From assembly GCA_019114225.1 (NCBI GenBank), contig DXFW01000034.1, positions 1 to 64,000 of the forward strand: DNA of 64,000 nt. Direction: 5' to 3'. Of the stretch, positions 12,316-20,885 are shown piece after piece. The translations under genes and the position numbers were made by a program. The notes below the pieces were generated by a model. That model saw only the letters and a program-made list of their open reading frames with translations. It did not search any database and had not been told where the DNA came from. The stretch comes from Candidatus Allofournierella pullicola (lineage in GTDB: Bacteria > Bacillota > Clostridia > Oscillospirales > Ruminococcaceae). Numbering within the stretch: the stretch's first letter is position 1; each line of letters opens with the position of its first letter.

Positions 12316-12447
12316 CGCCGCCCGGGGTCGAAAACCCGCCTGTGGAGCCGAAACGGCGGCTTTGCCCCGCCCGCCGGGCAGTCCACAGGCCGCCCTTTGC
12401 GGCCCGGCGTTTCAAATGCAACTTTTTTGTGAATTTTAATGAAAGAC

Positions 12448-12476
12448 TTGTTTGCGGGGAACAATATGGCTATAAT
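12448..12476 (+). promoter_or_regulatory. Promoter of hemolysin III-like gene
   Basis: TTGTTT (12448-12453), 17-nt spacer, perfect TATAAT (12471-12476). It is followed by a very AT-rich stretch (12477-12515) with short inverted ATAATAT/ATATTAT repeats that could be an operator. Confidence 0.75.
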
Positions 12477-12529
12477 GATAATATCATATAATATTAAAAA
12501 CTATATTATGCGGTTTTGGAGGTGGCGTT

Positions 12530-13180
12530 ATGAGCCGGTATTTTGAAAAAGGGCGGGAGCCCGTGAGCAGCTACACCCACTTCTGGGGAGCACTGGCCAG
12601 CGCCCTGGGCACGCTGGCCCTGGCGGCCCGCAGCCTGCACAACGGCGCCGGCGGCGCGGTGCTGGCGGGGGTGGTGCTGTTCGGTTTGTCTCTGGTGGCG
12701 CTTTATTCCGCCAGCAGCATTTATCATTACGCCCTGGGCGCGGCGGCCAAGGTGCGGCGGCTGCGCAAGCTGGACCACGCCATGATCTATGTGCTCATCG
12801 CCGGCAGCTACACTCCCCTGTGCGTCAAGTTCATGGACCCGGCCAAGCTGCCGGTGTTTCTGGGGGCCATGTGGGCGATGGCGGCGGCGGGCATTCTGCT
12901 GAAGCTTCTCTGGCTGGACGCGCCCCGCTGGCTGGGCACCCTTTTGTATCTGGCTCTGGGCTGGGCCATCGTGGTGGACCTGCCCGCCTTTGCGGCCATG
13001 CCCGCGGCCTGCCTTGGCCTTGTGGCTGCCGGTGGGGTGTGCTACTCGCTGGGGGCGGTGCTCTACATGCTCAAGTGGCCCAACCTGAGCGAGCGCTGGG
13101 GCTTCCATGAACTGTTCCATCTGTTTATTCTGGCGGGCAGCGCCTGCCACTTCGCCGCGGTGTTCTTCTTCGTGGCGTAA
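12530..13180 (+). CDS. Hemolysin III / PAQR-family membrane protein
   Basis: 216 residues with seven predicted membrane segments. PAQR/YqfA hallmarks: SSIYHY near residue 63, LDHAMIY near 80 and the C-terminal HELFH...H pattern, whose His and Asp residues bind zinc in the family. Role in membrane homeostasis is likely; the hemolysin name is historical. Monocistronic from its own promoter; ribosome site GGAGG 7 nt before ATG. Confidence 0.9.
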   Translation: MSRYFEKGREPVSSYTHFWGALASALGTLALAARSLHNGAGGAVLAGVVLFGLSLVALYSASSIYHYALGAAAKVRRLRKLDHAMIYVLIAGSYTPLCVKFMDPAKLPVFLGAMWAMAAAGILLKLLWLDAPRWLGTLLYLALGWAIVVDLPAFAAMPAACLGLVAAGGVCYSLGAVLYMLKWPNLSERWGFHELFHLFILAGSACHFAAVFFFVA

Positions 13181-13185
13181 AGGGC

Positions 13186-13214
13186 TTGCGGGCGCGGGGC
13201 ACGGGTGATAGAAT
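13186..13214 (+). promoter_or_regulatory. Promoter of the 13251 GNAT gene
   Basis: TTGCGG (13186-13191), 17-nt spacer, TAGAAT (13209-13214), directly after the preceding stop codon. Confidence 0.6.
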
Positions 13215-13250
13215 TGCCTCAAAGACGGCATTTCTGTGAGGTGACATGCG

Positions 13251-13769
13251 ATGGAACTCATTCTTCCCTGCCCTGCCTGTGAGGCCTCCTACCGGCAGGC
13301 CATCGAGGGGTACGCCCGCGCGGGGCTTTCTCCCTCCTTCTTCTTCGGCGGCGCGGAAACCTGCCCCGCCGGGCTGTTTGCCCGGTTTGAGGACTACCGC
13401 GCCGGGCGGGGCCTGCCGGCGGGCTATGTGCCCTGCACCAGCCTGTGGCTGGTGGACGGGGACGAGTTTCTGGCCGAAGTCTCCATCCGTCACCGGCTGA
13501 CCCCTGCGCTGGAGCGGTTCGCCGGCCACATCGGCTATGCCGTGCGGGCGGACCGCTGGGGGCAGGGGCTGGGCACCCGGCTGCTGGCCGGCGCGCTGGA
13601 CTACGCCCGGGAGACGCTGGGCCTTTCCTGGGTGCTGCTGACCTGCGCCGACGGCAACACCGGCTCCGCCCGGGTGATCGAAAAGAACGGCGGCGTTCTG
13701 CTGGACAAGCTGGACGACGTCATCGACGGCAAGCCCCGGGTCACCCGCCGCTACCGCATTGAACTTTGA
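13251..13769 (+). CDS. GNAT-family N-acetyltransferase
   Basis: 172 residues. The acetyl-CoA loop is visible as RADRWGQGLGTRLL (around residues 98-111), preceded by IGYAVR and followed by the C-terminal half with ARVIEKNGG, which is typical of GNAT enzymes acting on small molecules or amino groups. Substrate cannot be told. Own promoter, GAGGTGA ribosome site, and a terminator directly behind. Confidence 0.88.
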   Translation: MELILPCPACEASYRQAIEGYARAGLSPSFFFGGAETCPAGLFARFEDYRAGRGLPAGYVPCTSLWLVDGDEFLAEVSIRHRLTPALERFAGHIGYAVRADRWGQGLGTRLLAGALDYARETLGLSWVLLTCADGNTGSARVIEKNGGVLLDKLDDVIDGKPRVTRRYRIEL

Positions 13770-13784
13770 TCCTCTTTCAACAAC

Positions 13785-13827
13785 AAAAAGGTGGAACTTC
13801 CGTATGAGGAAATTTCCACCTTTTTTT
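13785..13827. terminator. Bidirectional terminator
   Basis: 12-bp arm AAAAAGGTGGAA (13785-13796) mirrored at 13814-13825, with T7 on plus and T5 on minus; ends the GNAT and the convergent HAD gene. Confidence 0.9.
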
Positions 13828-13861
13828 ATTGCCCGAAGGCTGGTATCATAAGAATGGGCTT

Positions 13862-14506
13862 TTAGAGGCCAAGCAGCGCCGGCAGCTCGGCCAGCGTGCC
13901 GATGACCGGCACGCCCGCCGTCAAAAGCCGTTCCCGGCTCTGGTGTCCGGCGGCGCAGAGAACGCACTTTGCGCCAAGGCCCGCCGCCACCTCCGCGTCG
14001 TGGAGGGTGTCCCCCACCAGCACCGCTTCGGCGGGGTCAAAGTTCTGGCGGGCCATCCACTCTTTGCCGACGGCCAGTTTGCCGTGGGCGTAGTAGTCGG
14101 TCTGGCCCAGCAGTTCGTCGAAGTATCCCGCCACGCCCAAATGCTCCGTCTGGGCTTTCAGCAGCGTCAGTTCGCTGGCCGAGAGGATGACCTGCCGCAC
14201 CCCGGCGGATTTCAGTGCGGCCAGAGTACCGGCCGCGCCGGGGCACAGAGTGCAGGCAAAACTTTCGGGATTGTAGCGGGCCACATAGTCCGCCGCCAGC
14301 GATTCAAAGCTGCGTTTTGAGAGGTCCAAGCCCGCCCGCCGGTAGTAGTCCACCACCGGGAATCCGAAGATCTCCCGATAGCCCGCCAGGTCGTAGCGGT
14401 TGGGGCTGCCGTTTTGTTCCAGCAGCTCGTTCAGCAGACCGAGGCACAGCTGAAGGTCATCCAGCAGGGTGCCGTTCCAGTCCCAGATCAGGCAGCGGGG
14501 CTTCAT
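13862..14506 (-). CDS. HAD-superfamily hydrolase (phosphoglycolate phosphatase-like)
   Basis: 214 residues from the ATG at 14504-14506, which has AGGAGG 8 nt upstream (a TTG two codons earlier is less likely). HAD motif I DWNGTLLDD, motif II SAS, motif III lysine and motif IV VGDTLHDAEVA; small alpha-helical cap of the phosphoglycolate phosphatase type. It follows queT by 25 nt and should be read from the same preQ1-III-controlled transcript, which hints at a link to queuosine precursor salvage, for example dephosphorylation, but that is inference. Confidence 0.88.
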   Translation of the reverse strand: MKPRCLIWDWNGTLLDDLQLCLGLLNELLEQNGSPNRYDLAGYREIFGFPVVDYYRRAGLDLSKRSFESLAADYVARYNPESFACTLCPGAAGTLAALKSAGVRQVILSASELTLLKAQTEHLGVAGYFDELLGQTDYYAHGKLAVGKEWMARQNFDPAEAVLVGDTLHDAEVAAGLGAKCVLCAAGHQSRERLLTAGVPVIGTLAELPALLGL

Positions 14507-14531
14507 GGCCAAAACCTCCTTCGGAAAAAAT

Positions 14532-15035
14532 TCACTCGGTGAACAGTTTGCGCAGGGCGGGGTTGAATTCGATCAGCTTCACCAGCGCCACGCCCAGCAC
14601 GCCGCAGGCCACCACTTCGCCCAGGGCGACGGTGACGCCGTTCCAGACCATCAGCGGCAGAGTGGCCGGCGTGTCGGAGAAAAAGATGGCGATTTCCGGC
14701 CCAACGATGAGGGCGTTGAACAAAACCGGCGGCACTGCCGCGGGCAGGGCCAGGCCCTGCACCCGGAAATTGCGCAGCTTGTAAGTTGCAAGGCAGGCCA
14801 GCAGGGTGGCCAGGGTGCCGAAGATGACGTCCGGCAGCACCGAACCCAGCAGGTTCGACAAAAAGCAGCCCAGCACGGCGGCGGCGATGTACTCCGCGCC
14901 GAACACCGGCAGCAGCACCAGCGCCTCGGCAAAGCGGATCTGCACCGCGCCGAAGGAGAGGGGCTGCAGCGCCATGCACAGCACCACGTAGAGGGCGGCC
15001 ACAAGGCCGCAGCGGACGAGTTTTTTCGTTGACAT
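14532..15035 (-). CDS. queT: QueT-family preQ0/preQ1 transporter S component (ECF type)
   Basis: 167 residues with about five membrane segments; typical QueT features include FGAVQIRFAEAL and VFGAEYIAA. It is the substrate-binding subunit of an energy-coupling-factor importer for queuosine precursors and would rely on a shared EcfAAT module encoded elsewhere. The 5' region carries a preQ1-III riboswitch whose 3' helix borders the GGAG ribosome site, so intracellular preQ1 is expected to shut off translation. Confidence 0.93.
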   Translation of the reverse strand: MSTKKLVRCGLVAALYVVLCMALQPLSFGAVQIRFAEALVLLPVFGAEYIAAAVLGCFLSNLLGSVLPDVIFGTLATLLACLATYKLRNFRVQGLALPAAVPPVLFNALIVGPEIAIFFSDTPATLPLMVWNGVTVALGEVVACGVLGVALVKLIEFNPALRKLFTE

Positions 15036-15044
15036 GATTACACA

Positions 15045-15147
15045 CTCCGGCAGTTAGATTTTGACCGCCCGGCCCTGCCAGTTCCCGACGGTGTGACCGC
15101 ACCTTTTTCAAAAAGGGCGGCGAGCCTAAAATCCTAAGTTGCTCTGG
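15045..15147 (-). promoter_or_regulatory. preQ1-III riboswitch
   Basis: Minus-strand leader of queT. From the 5' side it shows AGAGCAACTTAGGATTTTAG followed by GCTC (the first conserved helix-loop), a variable GC-rich arm, then GGCGGTCAAAATCTA and ACTGCCGGAG (last conserved helix GGCGGU/ACUGCC next to the ribosome site). Length about 103 nt and gene context agree with the known class. The GGAG at its 3' end lies 8-9 nt before the ATG, giving translational control. Confidence 0.95.
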
Positions 15148-15172
15148 CGGGCGCGGGGCCCGCGTGAAAAAT

Positions 15173-15201
15173 ATTATACCAGCCGCCGGCGGGTTGTGCA
15201 A
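15173..15201 (-). promoter_or_regulatory. queT operon promoter
   Basis: Minus strand TTGCAC (15196-15201), 17-nt spacer, perfect TATAAT (15173-15178); transcription would begin near 15166, just ahead of the riboswitch. Confidence 0.8.
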
Positions 15202-15231
15202 CGTTCGCCGCGGATTTTACAAACTTCTTGT

Positions 15232-15260
15232 TTTACATCCCCTTCGCCGGGGCCTATAAT
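15232..15260 (+). promoter_or_regulatory. Phosphofructokinase promoter
   Basis: TTTACA (15232-15237), 17-nt spacer containing a CCCC/GGGG inverted repeat, perfect TATAAT (15255-15260). Confidence 0.8.
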
Positions 15261-15289
15261 AAAAAGGTACACAGAAAGGAAAGACCACC

Positions 15290-16465
15290 ATGAAACAAGG
15301 CAACCTTCTGATCGTTCACGGCGGCGCGCCCACCGCCGTCATCAACTCTTCGCTGTACGGCGCGGTGACCGAAGCCAAAAAGCACCCGGAAGTGGAAAAG
15401 GTGCTGGGCGCGGTGGGCGGCACCGGCGGCATGCTGAAGGAGAACTTCTGCGACCTGTCCGCCGTGCCGGAGGAAACGCTGCGTCTTCTGCTGCAGACCC
15501 CCGCCTCCGCCATCGGCACCAGCCGCGACGCGCTGGAAGCCGAGCACTACGCCGCCATGGCCGAGATTTGCCGCAAGCACAACATCCGCTGGGTGCTGTT
15601 CAACGGCGGCAACGGCAGCATGGACGCCTGCGGCAAGCTGTTCAAAGCCTGCGTGGCCGCCGGCGTGGACGTGCGGGTGGTGGGCATTCCCAAAACCGTG
15701 GACAACGACATCGCCGTGACCGACCATGCCCCCGGATTTGGCTCTGCGGCCCGGTTCATCGCCGGTATCACCAGCGAGATCAGCCAGGATGTGCGCAGCC
15801 TGCCCATCCATGTGTGCGTCATCGAGGCCATGGGCCGCAACGCCGGCTGGGTCACCGCCGCCAGCGCCCTGGCCCGCACCGGCAACGGCGACGGCCCCGA
15901 CCTCATCTACCTGCCCGAGCGCCCCTTCAACGAGGAGGAGTTCCTGGAGAAGGTGGGCGACCTTTACCGCAAAAAGGGCGGCGTGGTCGTGGTGGCCAGC
16001 GAAGGCCTGTGCAACGCCGACGGCTCCTCCATCGTGCCTCCCATCTTCAAGGTGGGCCGCTCGGTGTACTACGGCGACGTGAGCGCCCATCTGGCCAACC
16101 TGGTCATCCAGAAGCTGGGCGTCAAGGCCCGCAGCGAAAAGCCGGGTATCAGCAACCGCGCCTCCATCGCCTTCCAGTCCGAGACCGACCGGGACGAGGC
16201 TGTGCTGGCGGGCGCTGAAGCCGCCCGTGCCGCCCTTGCCGGTGAGAACGGCGTGATGGTGGGCCTGCGCCGTGTGCCCGGCCCCGTGTATCAGGTGGAG
16301 ACCTTCCTCATTCCGGTGGAGCAGGTCATGCTGCACGAGCGCAAAATGCCCGACGAGTTCATCAGCGCCGACGGCTGCGACGTCACCGACGCCTTTGTGG
16401 ATTGGTGCCGCCCGCTGATCGGCAGCCCGCTGCGCCAGTTCGTCACCTTCAAACCCACCCTGTAA
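15290..16465 (+). CDS. 6-phosphofructokinase, pyrophosphate-clade type
   Basis: 391 residues. Converts fructose-6-phosphate to fructose-1,6-bisphosphate. Catalytic PKTVDND (Asp pair) near residue 130 and EAMGRNAGW near 182 are intact. The phosphoryl-donor loop reads GGNGSM: relatives of the PPi clade carry GGND at this spot, while ATP enzymes carry GGDG. Lys in PKT is PPi-like, but Gly at the position equal to E. coli Gly104 is ATP-like, so the donor is uncertain. Own promoter; an HD-domain gene follows 22 nt downstream. Confidence 0.92.
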   Translation: MKQGNLLIVHGGAPTAVINSSLYGAVTEAKKHPEVEKVLGAVGGTGGMLKENFCDLSAVPEETLRLLLQTPASAIGTSRDALEAEHYAAMAEICRKHNIRWVLFNGGNGSMDACGKLFKACVAAGVDVRVVGIPKTVDNDIAVTDHAPGFGSAARFIAGITSEISQDVRSLPIHVCVIEAMGRNAGWVTAASALARTGNGDGPDLIYLPERPFNEEEFLEKVGDLYRKKGGVVVVASEGLCNADGSSIVPPIFKVGRSVYYGDVSAHLANLVIQKLGVKARSEKPGISNRASIAFQSETDRDEAVLAGAEAARAALAGENGVMVGLRRVPGPVYQVETFLIPVEQVMLHERKMPDEFISADGCDVTDAFVDWCRPLIGSPLRQFVTFKPTL

Positions 16466-16487
16466 CCCACATCAAACGGAGGAAACC

Positions 16488-17159
16488 ATGTCCAGCATGC
16501 CCGTCACCTATGAAATGGTGCGCCACAGTGCCGAGATCAACACCTACATCCAGCAGGCGGACGCCTCGCTCATCGCCCTGGGCTACACCGAGCATTCCTT
16601 TGCTCATGTGACCCGCTGCGCGGCGGTGGCCAGCCATCTGTTGGAACAGCTGGGTGCGGACGAGCGTCAGGTGGAGCTGGCCCGCATTGCCGGCTACATG
16701 CACGACATCGGCAACCTGGTGAACCGGGTGGACCACGCCCAGAGCGGCGCGGTGATGGCCTTCCGCATTCTGGACAAGATGGGCATGCCTCCCGCCGACA
16801 CCGCGCTGGTGGTGACGGCCATCGGCAACCACGACGAGGGCACCGCCTTCCCGGTGAACGGGGTGGCGGCGGCGCTCATCCTGGCGGACAAGACCGACGT
16901 GCGCCGCAGCCGGGTGCGCAACCGGGACACCATCCGCTTCGACATCCACGACCGGGTGAACTGGGCGGTGGAGCATTCGGAGCTGGACCTGGACAAGGAG
17001 CAGAAGACCCTGACCCTGCGCATTCAGCTGGACACCTCCGTCTGCCCGGTGATGGACTATTTCGAAATTTTTCTGGAGCGCATGCTCCTGTGCCGCAAAG
17101 CCGCGGAGTATTTCCAGCTCTCCTTCCGGCTGGAAGTCAACGGCCAGACGCTGCTGTGA
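16488..17159 (+). CDS. HD-domain phosphohydrolase
   Basis: 223 residues. HD metal site visible as H (EHSFAHVTR), then YMHDIGN near residue 69 and NHDEG near 115, followed by a conserved ADKTDVRRSR segment. Substrate unknown; HD proteins cleave phosphoester bonds in nucleotides. GGAGG 7 nt before the ATG; likely co-transcribed with the phosphofructokinase upstream and the GNAT whose ribosome site overlaps this stop codon. Confidence 0.85.
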   Translation: MSSMPVTYEMVRHSAEINTYIQQADASLIALGYTEHSFAHVTRCAAVASHLLEQLGADERQVELARIAGYMHDIGNLVNRVDHAQSGAVMAFRILDKMGMPPADTALVVTAIGNHDEGTAFPVNGVAAALILADKTDVRRSRVRNRDTIRFDIHDRVNWAVEHSELDLDKEQKTLTLRIQLDTSVCPVMDYFEIFLERMLLCRKAAEYFQLSFRLEVNGQTLL

Positions 17160-17169
17160 GGTGCCGCCC

Positions 17170-17700
17170 GTGGAACTGAAACGCCTCACCGACCCCGAAA
17201 GCCCGCTGTTCGCCCCCGCCATGGAGTTGTACGGTATCAGCTTCCCCCGGCACGAGCAGCGGCTGGCGGCCTCCCAGCGGCGCATTCTGGCGGACGAAGC
17301 CTATCACTTCGATCTGCTGTGGGCGGAGGGCGCCTTTGCGGGGCTCATCCTCTACTGGGAGCAGCCGGACTATTTCTATGTGGAGCACTTCTGCGTTCTG
17401 CCTCAGCTGCGGGGCATGGGCTTCGGCAGCCGGGCGCTGGAACTGTTGCAGGCCAAGGGCAAGCCGGTCATCCTGGAGATCGACCCGCCTCTGGACGAAG
17501 TTTCCCGCCGCAGAAAGGGCTTTTACGAGCGCTGCGGCTTTGCCGCAAATCCCTTTGCCCATGTGCACCCGCCCTACCGCCGGGACGCGGCAGGTCACGA
17601 CCTGGTGGTGATGAGCAGCCCCGCCCCTCTCAACCGGGAAGAATACGACCGTTTTGCCGCGTTTTTGAACAGCCATGTGATGGCGGATGTGTTCGACTGA
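17170..17700 (+). CDS. GNAT-family N-acetyltransferase
   Basis: 176 residues from a GTG start at 17170, chosen because GAGGTG at 17158-17163 stands 6 nt before it; a GTG at 17161 lies inside that ribosome site. Acetyl-CoA loop LPQLRGMGFGSRAL near residue 78 and a C-terminal ERCGF segment are typical of GNAT enzymes. Substrate unknown. Last gene of the phosphofructokinase-HD-GNAT run. Confidence 0.82.
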   Translation: MELKRLTDPESPLFAPAMELYGISFPRHEQRLAASQRRILADEAYHFDLLWAEGAFAGLILYWEQPDYFYVEHFCVLPQLRGMGFGSRALELLQAKGKPVILEIDPPLDEVSRRRKGFYERCGFAANPFAHVHPPYRRDAAGHDLVVMSSPAPLNREEYDRFAAFLNSHVMADVFD

Positions 17701-17712
17701 GATCCAACATAA

Positions 17713-17749
17713 AAAAGCGCCCCTTTCCGCAATGGAAAGGGGCGCTTTT
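17713..17749. terminator. Bidirectional terminator
   Basis: 16-bp stem (17713-17728 with 17734-17749) containing GCGCCCCTTTCC, loop GCAAT, A/T runs on both ends. Confidence 0.93.
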
Positions 17750-17759
17750 GTTGCAGAAC

Positions 17760-17990
17760 TTACTTTTCCTCGATGGTGTACTCGAAGCCGTACTCCGCCT
17801 GCAGGGCCTTCACCTGCTCCTCGGTGTCCTGGATGAAGGTGGGCTCATAGACGCTGTTGCCGTTGTGGGCCTTCTTGTAGTCCTCCAGGATCTGGTTCAG
17901 CTTGTCCCAGGCCTCGTCGTTGCGGGCCGCGTCGGTGCCTTCGGGGAAGCTGATGACATACTCGTGGCGTTTGGGAAGACGTGCTTTCAT
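17760..17990 (-). CDS. Small conserved-looking hypothetical protein
   Basis: 76 residues, acidic and Tyr/Glu rich, no membrane segment or Cys motif (starts MKARLPKRHEYVISF). AAGGAGAG stands 8 nt before the ATG, which together with its position between tatD (36 nt upstream) and a terminator makes it a real gene. No function recognised. Confidence 0.7.
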   Translation of the reverse strand: MKARLPKRHEYVISFPEGTDAARNDEAWDKLNQILEDYKKAHNGNSVYEPTFIQDTEEQVKALQAEYGFEYTIEEK

Positions 17991-18026
17991 GGGTGATTCT
18001 CTCCTTAAAATTTGTTTTGGAATGGT

Positions 18027-18824
18027 TCAGCCGAGGCCAAAGAGGGCCCGGGCGTTCTGGCAGGTGGTTTCCAGCAGGCGCTCGGTCTCCTCCCCCCGCA
18101 CCCCGGCCAGGAAGGCGGCGGTGTGGGCGATGAGGGAGGAGTCGCACCGGCGGCCCCGGCAGGGTTCGGGGGCCATGTAGGGGCAGTCGGTCTCTACCAG
18201 CAGCTTGTCCGGGGGGACCACCGCGGCAGCTTTCACCGCCCGCTTGGCCCCCTTGAAGGTGGCTGCGCCGCCAAAGCCGATGTACAGCCCCTGCGCGGTG
18301 AGCCAGGCGGCGTCCTCTGCCGAGCCGGAAAAGCAGTGGAGCACCCCTTTGGGGCGGTACTTTTTCAAAAGCGCATAGGTGTCGGCGTGGGCCTCCCGGT
18401 CATGGACGATGACAGGCTTGTCCAACTCCAGCGCCAGGCGTATCTGAGCCTCAAACAGTTCCAGCTGGGCATCCTTGGGGACAGGCCAGTGGTAGTCGAG
18501 GCCGATTTCCCCCACCGCCACCGCTTTCTTTTCCGCCAGCAGCGGGGCGATGGCGGCCAGTTCCGCCTTCCAGTCGCCGGAAAACTGCGTGTTGGTGGAG
18601 GCGTCCTCTTCGATGAGACTCTCCGGGTGAATGCCCAGCGCCGCCCACACAAAGGGCCACGCGGCGGCCAGTTCCAGCGCGCCTTTGCTGGTGGCAAAGT
18701 CAGTGGCGCACTCCACCACCCCCGCCACCCCGGCGGCGGGCAGGCTCTGCAAAAGGGCCTCGCGGTCGCCGTCGAACTGGTGGCTCAGGTAGTGGGCGTG
18801 GCTGTCGAAGATGGGGCCGGCCAT
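18027..18824 (-). CDS. tatD: TatD-family metal-dependent hydrolase
   Basis: 265 residues. Amidohydrolase barrel with FDSHAH at the start, GEIGLDYH near residue 105, HDR near 140 and LLVETDCPYMAP near 205, all metal ligands present. TatD proteins act as 3'-5' exonucleases or D-aminoacyl-tRNA deacylases. The ATG overlaps the metG stop, the common metG-tatD pair of Firmicutes. Confidence 0.95.
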   Translation of the reverse strand: MAGPIFDSHAHYLSHQFDGDREALLQSLPAAGVAGVVECATDFATSKGALELAAAWPFVWAALGIHPESLIEEDASTNTQFSGDWKAELAAIAPLLAEKKAVAVGEIGLDYHWPVPKDAQLELFEAQIRLALELDKPVIVHDREAHADTYALLKKYRPKGVLHCFSGSAEDAAWLTAQGLYIGFGGAATFKGAKRAVKAAAVVPPDKLLVETDCPYMAPEPCRGRRCDSSLIAHTAAFLAGVRGEETERLLETTCQNARALFGLG

Positions 18825-20836
18825 CAGTGGATGGCGCTGCCGGGCAGCACGTCATCGGGGAAAAAGACCACCGAAGCGCCGCCGTCCGGCATATCGGCGG
18901 CCATCACCATGCCCTCGCTCACATACTTGCCCTTCATCATCGGGCGGGGGGCCAGGTTGGCCACAATGCCCACCTTGCGGCCGATGAGGTCTTCCGGCTT
19001 GTACCACTTGGCAATGCCGGAGAGGATGGTGCGCTCACGCTCGCCGTCGAACAGGGTCATTTTCAGCAGCTTCTTGCTCTCGGGCAGGGTCTCGCAGGTG
19101 AGCACCTGGGCCACCCGCAGCTCCACCTTGCAGAAGTCGTCGAAGGAGACTTCCGGCTGGTGCTCGATGTTCTCGGCAGCGGCAGGGGCGGGCGCGGCGG
19201 CCTTTTCGGCAGCGGCGGCCTTTTCGGCAGCGGCAGCCTTCTCCTGGGCAGCCTTCACCTGAGCCTCGTGGGCCGCGGCCAGCTCCGCCAGCTCCTTCGC
19301 CGCGTCGATACGGGGGAAGAGGGCGTCGCCCTTGTGCACGGTGTAGTCCGTCTTGCCGCCAAAGCGCAGGCCGTCCCAGGCGCGGTCAGCGGCGGAAAGG
19401 CCCAGCTGCTCGGCCATCTTGTCGGCGGTGTCGGGCAGGAAGGGCGCCAGCAGCACGGTGGCGAAGCGCAGCGCCTCGCACAGGTTATACAGCACCATGG
19501 CCAGGCGGTCACGGTTGGCCTCGTCCTTGGCCAGGGCCCAGGGCGCGGTCTCGTCGATGTACTTGTTGGCCCGCTGGATGGCCTTGAACACTTCCTGCAG
19601 GGCCTGGGGAATGAGCAGGTCGTCCATGCAGGCGGCCACCTTGGCGGGCATTTCGCTCACCGTCTTGATGAGGTCGTCGTCGAACTCGCCGGCAGCACGC
19701 GCAGCGGGCAGGGTGCCGCCGAAGTACTTCTCCGCCATGGCCACGGTGCGGCTGAGCAGGTTGCCCAGGTCGTTGGCCAGGTCGGAGTTGATACGGGCGA
19801 TGAGGGCCTCGTTGGAGAACACGCCGTCGTTGCCGAAGGGGATCTCCCGCAGCAGGAAGTAGCGGATGGCATCCACGCTGTAGCGCTCGCAGAGCACCGC
19901 CGGGTCCACCACGTTGCCCTTGGACTTGCTCATCTTGCCGCCGTCCAGCAAGAGCCAGCCGTGGCCGAACACCCGCTCGGGCAGGGGCAGGTCCAGCGCC
20001 ATCAGCATGGCGGGCCAGAGGATGGTGTGGAAGCGCAAAATCTCCTTGCCCACCATGTGCAGGTCGGCGGGCCAGAAGGCGTCGTAGTCGTTATACTGAT
20101 CGTTGCCGTAGCCCAGGGCGGAGATGTAGTTGCTCAGCGCGTCCACCCAAACATACATGGTGTGCTTGGGGTCAAAGGGAACGGGAATGCCCCAGGAGAC
20201 CGAGGTGCGGGAGACACAGGTGTCCTGCAGGCCCTGGTTGATGAAGGCGATCATCTCGTTCTTGCGGGTCTCGGGCTGGATGAAGGCGGGGTGATCCTCG
20301 TAGTATTTCAGCAGCCGGTCGGCGTACTTGCCGGTCTTGAAGAAGTAAGCCTCCTCCTCGGCCTCGTAGACGTCGCCGCCGCAGTCGGGGCACTTGCCGT
20401 CCTTCAGCTGGCTGTCGGTCCAGAAGCTCTCGCAGGGCTTGCAGTAATGGCCCTTGTAGACGCTCTTGTAGATGTCGCCCTGGTCGTACAGCTTCTGGAA
20501 GATCTTCTGGCAGCTGGCGATGTGGTAGTCGTCGGTGGTGCGGATGAACCGGTCGTAGCTGATGTTCATCAGCTTCCACAGGTCCTTCACGCCGCCCGCG
20601 CCCTCCACGATGTTGTCCACATACTGCTTGGGGGTCACGCCCGCGGCCGCGGCCTTGTCCTGAATTTTCTGGCCGTGCTCGTCGGTGCCGGTGAGGAACA
20701 TCACCTTTTTGCCCTGCATCCGCTTGAAGCGGGCCAGCGCGTCGCAGGCCACGGTGGTGTAGCTGTGGCCGATGTGCAGCTTGTCGCTGGGGTAGTAGAT
20801 GGGGGTGGTGATGTAGTAGGTGTTTTTCTCGTTCAT
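18824..20836 (-). CDS. metG: Methionyl-tRNA synthetase
   Basis: 670 residues. Class I signature LHIGHSY, zinc knuckle CKPC...CPDC in the connective peptide near residue 130-150, and KMSKSKG near residue 300. An Ala/Glu/Lys-rich linker (about residues 525-560) joins a C-terminal EMAP/Trbp111-type tRNA-binding domain with VELRVAQVL, which supports dimerisation. No T-box leader is visible; only 49 nt separate it from the upstream gene. Confidence 0.98.
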   Translation of the reverse strand: MNEKNTYYITTPIYYPSDKLHIGHSYTTVACDALARFKRMQGKKVMFLTGTDEHGQKIQDKAAAAGVTPKQYVDNIVEGAGGVKDLWKLMNISYDRFIRTTDDYHIASCQKIFQKLYDQGDIYKSVYKGHYCKPCESFWTDSQLKDGKCPDCGGDVYEAEEEAYFFKTGKYADRLLKYYEDHPAFIQPETRKNEMIAFINQGLQDTCVSRTSVSWGIPVPFDPKHTMYVWVDALSNYISALGYGNDQYNDYDAFWPADLHMVGKEILRFHTILWPAMLMALDLPLPERVFGHGWLLLDGGKMSKSKGNVVDPAVLCERYSVDAIRYFLLREIPFGNDGVFSNEALIARINSDLANDLGNLLSRTVAMAEKYFGGTLPAARAAGEFDDDLIKTVSEMPAKVAACMDDLLIPQALQEVFKAIQRANKYIDETAPWALAKDEANRDRLAMVLYNLCEALRFATVLLAPFLPDTADKMAEQLGLSAADRAWDGLRFGGKTDYTVHKGDALFPRIDAAKELAELAAAHEAQVKAAQEKAAAAEKAAAAEKAAAPAPAAAENIEHQPEVSFDDFCKVELRVAQVLTCETLPESKKLLKMTLFDGERERTILSGIAKWYKPEDLIGRKVGIVANLAPRPMMKGKYVSEGMVMAADMPDGGASVVFFPDDVLPGSAIH

Positions 20837-20857
20837 GGGTCTTACTTCCTTTCATAA

Positions 20858-20882
20858 CGCGGCCGCGAATGAAACGGCCGCG
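20858..20882 (-). other. Intergenic hairpin before metG
   Basis: 8-bp stem CGCGGCCG (20858-20865) with CGGCCGCG (20875-20882). No U tract follows on the minus strand, so it is more likely an mRNA processing or stability hairpin than a terminator. Confidence 0.5.
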
Positions 20883-20885
20883 GAA

